Positions 62,869 through 64,000 of a DNA stretch of 64,000 nt are shown piece by piece. A program made the position numbers and the translations under genes. A model generated the notes under the pieces. That model had not been told where the DNA came from. It ran no database searches and saw only the letters and a list, made by a program, of their open reading frames with translations. The DNA lies in contig CAVTGA010000001.1 of the NCBI GenBank assembly GCA_963734185.1, positions 2,046,001 to 2,110,000 on the forward strand, written 5' to 3'. Source of the DNA: PALSA-894 sp963734185 (GTDB lineage: Bacteria; Pseudomonadota; Alphaproteobacteria; Rhizobiales; Xanthobacteraceae). How positions within the stretch are numbered: the first letter of the stretch is position 1; every line of letters starts with the position of its first letter.

Positions 62869-64000
62869 CGCTGGTCAGCCCTCGGATAACGTTGGTCGCG
62901 CTTCCTGCGGATCGCGGGAAGCAGCACCGACAGCAGCAGCAGCAACGACAGCAGCAGCAGCAACGCGCTCAGCGGCTCGCGCAGCAGCACGTCGGGGCGC
63001 CCCTCCGACAGCACCATGGCGCGGCGCAAATTCTCCTCCATCGGCGGCCCGAGAATGAAGCCGAGCAGCAGCGGCGTCGGCTCGCAGCCGAGCTTGTGGA
63101 ACACGTAGCCGGTAAGGCCGAACAGCGCCATCAGGTAGACGTCGAGCGTGGTGTTGCCGATCGAGAACACGCCGATGGCGCAGAACACCATGATGGCCGG
63201 ATAGAGCAGGTGGTACGGCACGGTGATCATGCGCACCCACAGGCCGATCAGCGGCAGGTGGAGGATCAGCAGGAACACGTTGCCGACCCACATCGACACC
63301 ACCACGCCCCAGAACAACGCGGCCTGTTCGGTGATGATGGTCGGGCCGGGCTGGATGCCCTGGATCATCAGGGCGCCGATCATCAGCGCCATCACCGGGT
63401 TGGCCGGAATGCCCAAAGTCAGCATCGGGATGAACGAGGTCTGCGCGCCGGCATTGTTGGCGGATTCAGGGCCTGCCACGCCTTCGATCGCGCCCTGCCC
63501 GAATTGCTCGGGCGTTTTCGAGAGCTTCTTCTCGAGCGAATAGGAGGCGAAGGACGCCAGGATCGCCCCGCCGCCGGGCAGGATGCCGAGCGCCGAGCCG
63601 AGCGCGGTGCCGCGCCAGATCGGACCGATGATCTTGCCCCAGTCCGCGCGCGACGGCAGCAGGCCGTGCACGCGCGTGACCATGGCGGAGCGCGTCGCCT
63701 CGTGCTCGAGGTTGGCGACGATCTCGGCGAGCCCGAACATGCCCATGGCGATGACCACGAAGCCGATGCCGTCGGCGAGCTGGGGCCAGCCGAAGCTGTA
63801 GCGCGCGACGCCGGAATTGACGTCGGTGCCGACCAGCCCGAGCACCAGGCCGACCACCACCACGGCGAGCGCATGCAGCAGCGAGCCGCTCGCGAGCACG
63901 ATCGAGGCGACCAGCCCGAGCACCATGAGCGAGAAGTACTCGGCCGGCCCGAACCGCAGCGCCACTTCCGCCAAGGGCGGCGCAAAAAGAGCGACCAGCA
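62829..64000 (-). CDS. tctA: Tripartite tricarboxylate transporter large subunit TctA (5' end outside window)
   Basis: The frame is open to the right edge, so about 390 C-terminal residues are seen and the N-terminal part is missing. TctA landmarks: GFVVIAMGMFGLAEIVAN, GSALGILPGGGAILASFASYSLEKK, AGPESANNAGAQTSFIPMLTLGIPANPVMALMIGALMIQGIQPGP. The C-terminus has a leucine run (LLLLLSLLLLLSVLL) encoded by CAG/CTG-rich DNA, then a polar tail RSQR-like that overlaps the TIGR03808 gene by 40 bases. Partner tctB and tctC may lie beyond the window. Confidence 0.92.
   Translation of the reverse strand, partial: LVALFAPPLAEVALRFGPAEYFSLMVLGLVASIVLASGSLLHALAVVVVGLVLGLVGTDVNSGVARYSFGWPQLADGIGFVVIAMGMFGLAEIVANLEHEATRSAMVTRVHGLLPSRADWGKIIGPIWRGTALGSALGILPGGGAILASFASYSLEKKLSKTPEQFGQGAIEGVAGPESANNAGAQTSFIPMLTLGIPANPVMALMIGALMIQGIQPGPTIITEQAALFWGVVVSMWVGNVFLLILHLPLIGLWVRMITVPYHLLYPAIMVFCAIGVFSIGNTTLDVYLMALFGLTGYVFHKLGCEPTPLLLGFILGPPMEENLRRAMVLSEGRPDVLLREPLSALLLLLSLLLLLSVLLPAIRRKRDQRYPRADQRYRTRFPLIASCA

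Noticed and set aside
62930..62990. CAGCAGCAG run as a microsatellite element
   Set aside because: It is part of the tctA coding sequence and encodes leucines of the last membrane segment on the minus strand.

Overview
The window is high-GC DNA from an alphaproteobacterium, most likely a Hyphomicrobiales member close to Bradyrhizobium, Pseudolabrys or another Xanthobacteraceae/Nitrobacteraceae genus. The basis is a large set of tripartite-tricarboxylate (Tct/Bug) genes, a TIGR03808-type Tat repeat protein, a folP-folB-folK run next to split methylmalonyl-CoA mutase genes, and several families of short palindromic intergenic repeats of the kind common in these bacteria. No tRNA, rRNA, CRISPR array, integrase or insertion sequence was found. 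Taxonomy is inference.

Layout. 0-10.2 kb: a membrane protein, Fe superoxide dismutase, an Eis-like acetyltransferase, a branched-chain aminotransferase, a KdgD-type dehydratase, a TctC binding protein, a haloacid dehalogenase, an M20 peptidase and a HerA-like ATPase. 10.5-17 kb: DUF4332 protein, folate genes folP/folB/folK, then mutA and mutB of methylmalonyl-CoA mutase; the partner GTPase MeaB lies far away at 59.8 kb. 17-19.3 kb: a large secreted SGNH hydrolase. 19.5-25.6 kb: an accessory patch with an orphan hicB, a higBA toxin-antitoxin pair, a small XRE regulator with a dense operator, and a single-chain restriction-modification enzyme of visibly lower GC. 25.8-29.9 kb: a tctC-tctB-tctA-tctC uptake operon. 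29.9-33 kb: marR-emrA facing emrB, a drug efflux module. 33-37.7 kb: an MmgE/PrpD protein, a Baeyer-Villiger-type monooxygenase, a VRR-NUC-like gene, and a small graveyard of truncated genes.

37.8-46.9 kb is a run of minus-strand genes whose core looks like a small biosynthetic cluster: a 4'-phosphopantetheinyl transferase, a secreted DUF4344 metallopeptidase, a Pls/PosA-type NRPS-like enzyme (adenylation, carrier and hexapeptide-repeat membrane domains) and a GNAT acetyltransferase, preceded by a glutathione transferase and a berberine-bridge-type FAD oxidase. 47.4-49.4 kb carries a periplasmic sugar-dehydrogenase-like protein and a c-type cytochrome. Convergent to these, 49.4-52.7 kb holds three translationally overlapping genes of the ebo metabolite-traffic family (eboD-eboE-eboC). 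The rest, to 64 kb, holds a YidB-like protein, an oxidoreductase, a carboxymuconolactone-decarboxylase-like protein, a trypsin-like protease, two tiny paralogous proteins, an MFS transporter beside a decayed arsR, an enolase-superfamily enzyme, meaB-pcp, a TIGR03808 protein and a partial TctA.

Two cross-cutting observations stand out. First, four otherwise well-preserved genes (mutB, emrA, posA, PPTase) each carry one extra A on the coding strand, and in three of them the altered site reads GAACTC where the family frame needs GACTC. This fits systematic sequence error at a CcrM-type GANTC site better than four independent mutations. Second, dispersed palindromic repeats are tightly interlocked with genes: they supply the stop codons of at least eight genes, fill a divergent promoter gap, and in mutA sit inside the reading frame as an in-frame linker of about 50 residues.
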